DNA from: an uncultured Prevotella sp.
GTDB taxonomy: Bacteria; Bacteroidota; Bacteroidia; Bacteroidales; Bacteroidaceae
Direction: 5' to 3'
DNA: 25,602 nucleotides
Assembly (NCBI GenBank): GCA_947304695.1
Contig: CAMZBS010000024.1
Location: 1-25,602, forward strand
Positions within the stretch are counted from its first letter, which is position 1. The number at the start of each line of letters is the position of its first letter. This document shows positions 24,213-25,602 of the stretch, piece after piece. Below the pieces are notes generated by a model. That model ran no database searches and had not been told where the DNA came from. It saw only the letters and a list, made by a program, of their open reading frames with translations. The position numbers and the translations under genes were made by a program.

Positions 24213-24424
24213 GCCAGTGCTCCTCTCTCCTTTAAGACTTCCGTCAGTTCTTCCACAAGATAATCCTTGCTGAATGTGTGTAGCACGTCGTAACAAGGCA
24301 AGATATAGTCGTTCAGCACTCCCGACGAGCGCAGGGCACCATACACCTGCGACGCACTCTTATGAAGCGCATCCGACAGGCTACCCACGCAGAAGGTGAT
24401 GAAATCCAAATGCTCAGTTCTCAT
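24209..24424 (-). CDS. DUF3791 domain-containing small protein
   Basis: This 71-residue protein covers a whole DUF3791 domain: 'HLDFITFCVGSLSDALHKSA', then 'VLNDYILPCYDVLHTFSKDY' and 'LVEELTEVLKERG'. The Tyr-Asp-x-Leu-His-Thr motif is a family hallmark. It is predicted helical and soluble. DUF3791 genes commonly neighbour DUF3990 genes in Bacteroidota and Firmicutes (recalled, not searched). It is first in the module and translationally coupled (ATGA) to DUF3990, as expected for a partner made before or with an effector. Confidence 0.82.
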   Translation of the reverse strand: MRTEHLDFITFCVGSLSDALHKSASQVYGALRSSGVLNDYILPCYDVLHTFSKDYLVEELTEVLKERGALA

Positions 24425-24444
24425 ACTTCATATGCTTTTGGCTG

Positions 24445-24452
24445 CAAAGTTA
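24445..24452 (-). promoter_or_regulatory. Probable -7 box (TAACTTTG) of the DUF3791-DUF3990 operon
   Basis: TAACTTTG followed by CA on the - strand matches TAnnTTTG, 20 bases upstream of the ATG at 24424, so the leader is very short. No TTTG is present at the -33 distance. Confidence 0.6.
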
Positions 24453-24506
24453 CAAAACTTTTTCTATATAGCATCCTTTTAGTTTGAATTTCTGTGTATA
24501 GTCTCC

Positions 24507-24533
24507 AAAAAAGACCGCCACGACAGACGGCCT
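24507..24533 (-). terminator. Probable terminator on the - strand, downstream of the Sel1 gene
   Basis: Read on the - strand, an 8-bp stem with wobble pairs (24533-24526 with 24519-24512) has a 6-nt loop and then a run of T residues (complement of A at 24507-24512). It is placed to stop transcripts from the Sel1-repeat gene before the DUF3791 promoter. Confidence 0.6.
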
Positions 24534-24560
24534 GTAAGATATAATAATGTGGAGAAACAT

Positions 24561-24605
24561 AAAGCGGGAACTGAGGCTGAGGATGTCGGCATGGGTTCCC
24601 GCTTT
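24561..24605. terminator. Hairpin with perfect 11-bp stem, possible bidirectional terminator
   Basis: AAAGCGGGAAC (24561-24571) pairs with 24595-24605. On the + strand it is followed by a T-rich tail (TTTTGTTTTAT from about 24603). On the - strand the tail is weaker. No + strand gene precedes it, so it may end a small RNA, or form a two-hairpin ending of the Sel1 transcript together with 24507-24533. Confidence 0.55.
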
Positions 24606-24657
24606 TGTTTTATCAATATGAATCAAACCTGTCCCTACGATTCATAAATGACAAGTA

Positions 24658-25563
24658 TTAGTTCCCGCTAATAAAGTCCATTAAAGGACATAGAGCTTTA
24701 CCTAATTCATTGTCAATAGAAATTCCCTGCAACATATTGTTGCTTTTTCGAACATCCTTCTGTAATCCTCTTCCATGCCGATAACAGAGAGCAAGAAGTA
24801 TTTGTGTTGCCGGTTCTTCTGGATGTGCATCATTTAGCAGCCATGTGGTAACATCTTTGTAATAAGGATTATTACTGTTTTTATATTCTTCTCCTATTAT
24901 CTTTAATAATTCTGCACAGTCCATGTAATACTTCCCCGTCATTTCCAAAGCATCATCCCATAACTGAGCAGCTTTTCTTTTATCCTGCGTTAATCCCATT
25001 GCACCTTTGTTATAGAATGCTGCAAGCATTATTTTTGCTTTGGGGCCTAAGAAATCTCCCTCCCATTCATATGTAATAGATCCTTTTCCCCCAGCATAAT
25101 CAGCTCTTGATAACGTGTCTAATAATTGAATGCCTTTTGCTTCATCCTTTTGTATTCCATAACCGCCAAATAAGTAATTCAGTGCAAGATCAAATTTTGC
25201 ACTTGGAAGTCCCGAATACCCACGTGCTGAACGTTGATTTTTCCTATGCTCGCAATTTGGTATTCCATAAGCTGCTTGCATTAGATAATTCAGCCCTTTT
25301 TGTTCATCATACAAATCTTTGGAGCTTTTCAAATATATACATGAATATATATAGCAGGCTTCTTCATAATAGTTGCAATATTGAACCAACGAATCCAAAA
25401 ATGGCATAGCTTCTGCATAGCGATTACTATTTATGCATGCCTGAATAACATCGTTCAAGTAATATGCTTTTTCGATACTAAGAATATTCTCCACATGTTG
25501 CTTCGGAGTGTTTCCTGTTTTACTCTGACAGGCGAATATAAATAAAAAACTAAAGTTTCCCAC
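24658..25563 (-). CDS. Sel1-repeat (TPR-like) protein, probable lipoprotein with uncertain 5' end
   Basis: This 301-residue protein is translated from a GTG at 25563. It contains at least three Sel1-like repeats in the C-terminal two-thirds: around 'FGGYGIQKDEAKGIQLLDTL', 'GAMGLTQDKRKAAQLWDDAL' and 'GRGLQKDVRKSNNMLQGI'. TPR-like helices precede them ('ACINSNRYAEAMPFLDSLVQ'). Sel1 repeats mediate protein-protein contacts. The N-terminus 'FSFLFIFACQSK' looks like a lipobox with Cys12, but the signal is short and lacks a basic residue. An in-frame TGA lies only five codons upstream (25578-25576). The normal start may have been lost by a frameshift, or an alternative start is used. Codon use is strongly AT-rich, unlike the left part of the window. 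Confidence 0.7.
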   Translation of the reverse strand: MGNFSFLFIFACQSKTGNTPKQHVENILSIEKAYYLNDVIQACINSNRYAEAMPFLDSLVQYCNYYEEACYIYSCIYLKSSKDLYDEQKGLNYLMQAAYGIPNCEHRKNQRSARGYSGLPSAKFDLALNYLFGGYGIQKDEAKGIQLLDTLSRADYAGGKGSITYEWEGDFLGPKAKIMLAAFYNKGAMGLTQDKRKAAQLWDDALEMTGKYYMDCAELLKIIGEEYKNSNNPYYKDVTTWLLNDAHPEEPATQILLALCYRHGRGLQKDVRKSNNMLQGISIDNELGKALCPLMDFISGN

Positions 25564-25602
25564 CCTCAGAAAGTCTCAATAAAATAACGGTTTCTCGAAA
25601 AT

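Overview
The window looks like a chromosomal segment of a Bacteroidota bacterium, most likely Bacteroidales and Prevotella-like. It carries a SusC/SusD nutrient-uptake locus, surface-lipoprotein signals (Cys followed by Ser/Asp-rich residues), and several promoters built on the Bacteroidota -7 element TAnnTTTG. Most starts lack a Shine-Dalgarno sequence. Genus and species are inferred, not proven. No rRNA, tRNA, CRISPR array or insertion sequence was found.

Layout. (1) 3-2261, + strand: the 3' part of a GH38-type alpha-mannosidase ending in an F5/8-type carbohydrate-binding domain, followed by a clear terminator. (2) 2337-6671, - strand: a three-gene unit of a GH3-family acyl-adenylate enzyme, an Ig-like lipoprotein (4-bp overlap) and a DUF3108 protein. 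(3) 6784-6864: twin hairpins made from four copies of one 14-bp motif. (4) 6894-9239, - strand: a LacI regulator and an MFS sugar transporter. (5) 9240-9501: the divergent control region, with a perfect 14-bp LacI-type palindrome exactly midway between the two -7 boxes. (6) 9502-17918, + strand: SusC, SusD, SusE-like and SusF-like genes and an OmpA-family gene, closed by a strong terminator. (7) 17994-22976, - strand: a LacZ-like GH2 enzyme in an operon with a beta-propeller/DUF362 fusion. (8) about 23000-25602, - strand: an AT-rich accessory stretch with a 22-bp tandem repeat, a gene remnant, a DUF3791 / DUF3990 / DUF3791-like module, two hairpins and a Sel1-repeat protein.

How the genes work together. 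Regions 4-6 read as one oligosaccharide-uptake locus, probably for malto-oligosaccharides. Surface lipoproteins SusD, SusE and SusF capture the glycan and the SusC receptor imports it. The MFS permease carries small sugars across the inner membrane, and the LacI protein senses the sugar and acts on the shared operator. No amylase-type hydrolase is present, so that activity must come from elsewhere. GH38 and GH2 point to general glycan degradation. The region 8 module has the features expected of an ADP-ribosyltransferase-fold effector flanked by two small related partners, and is the best candidate here for a poorly described system.
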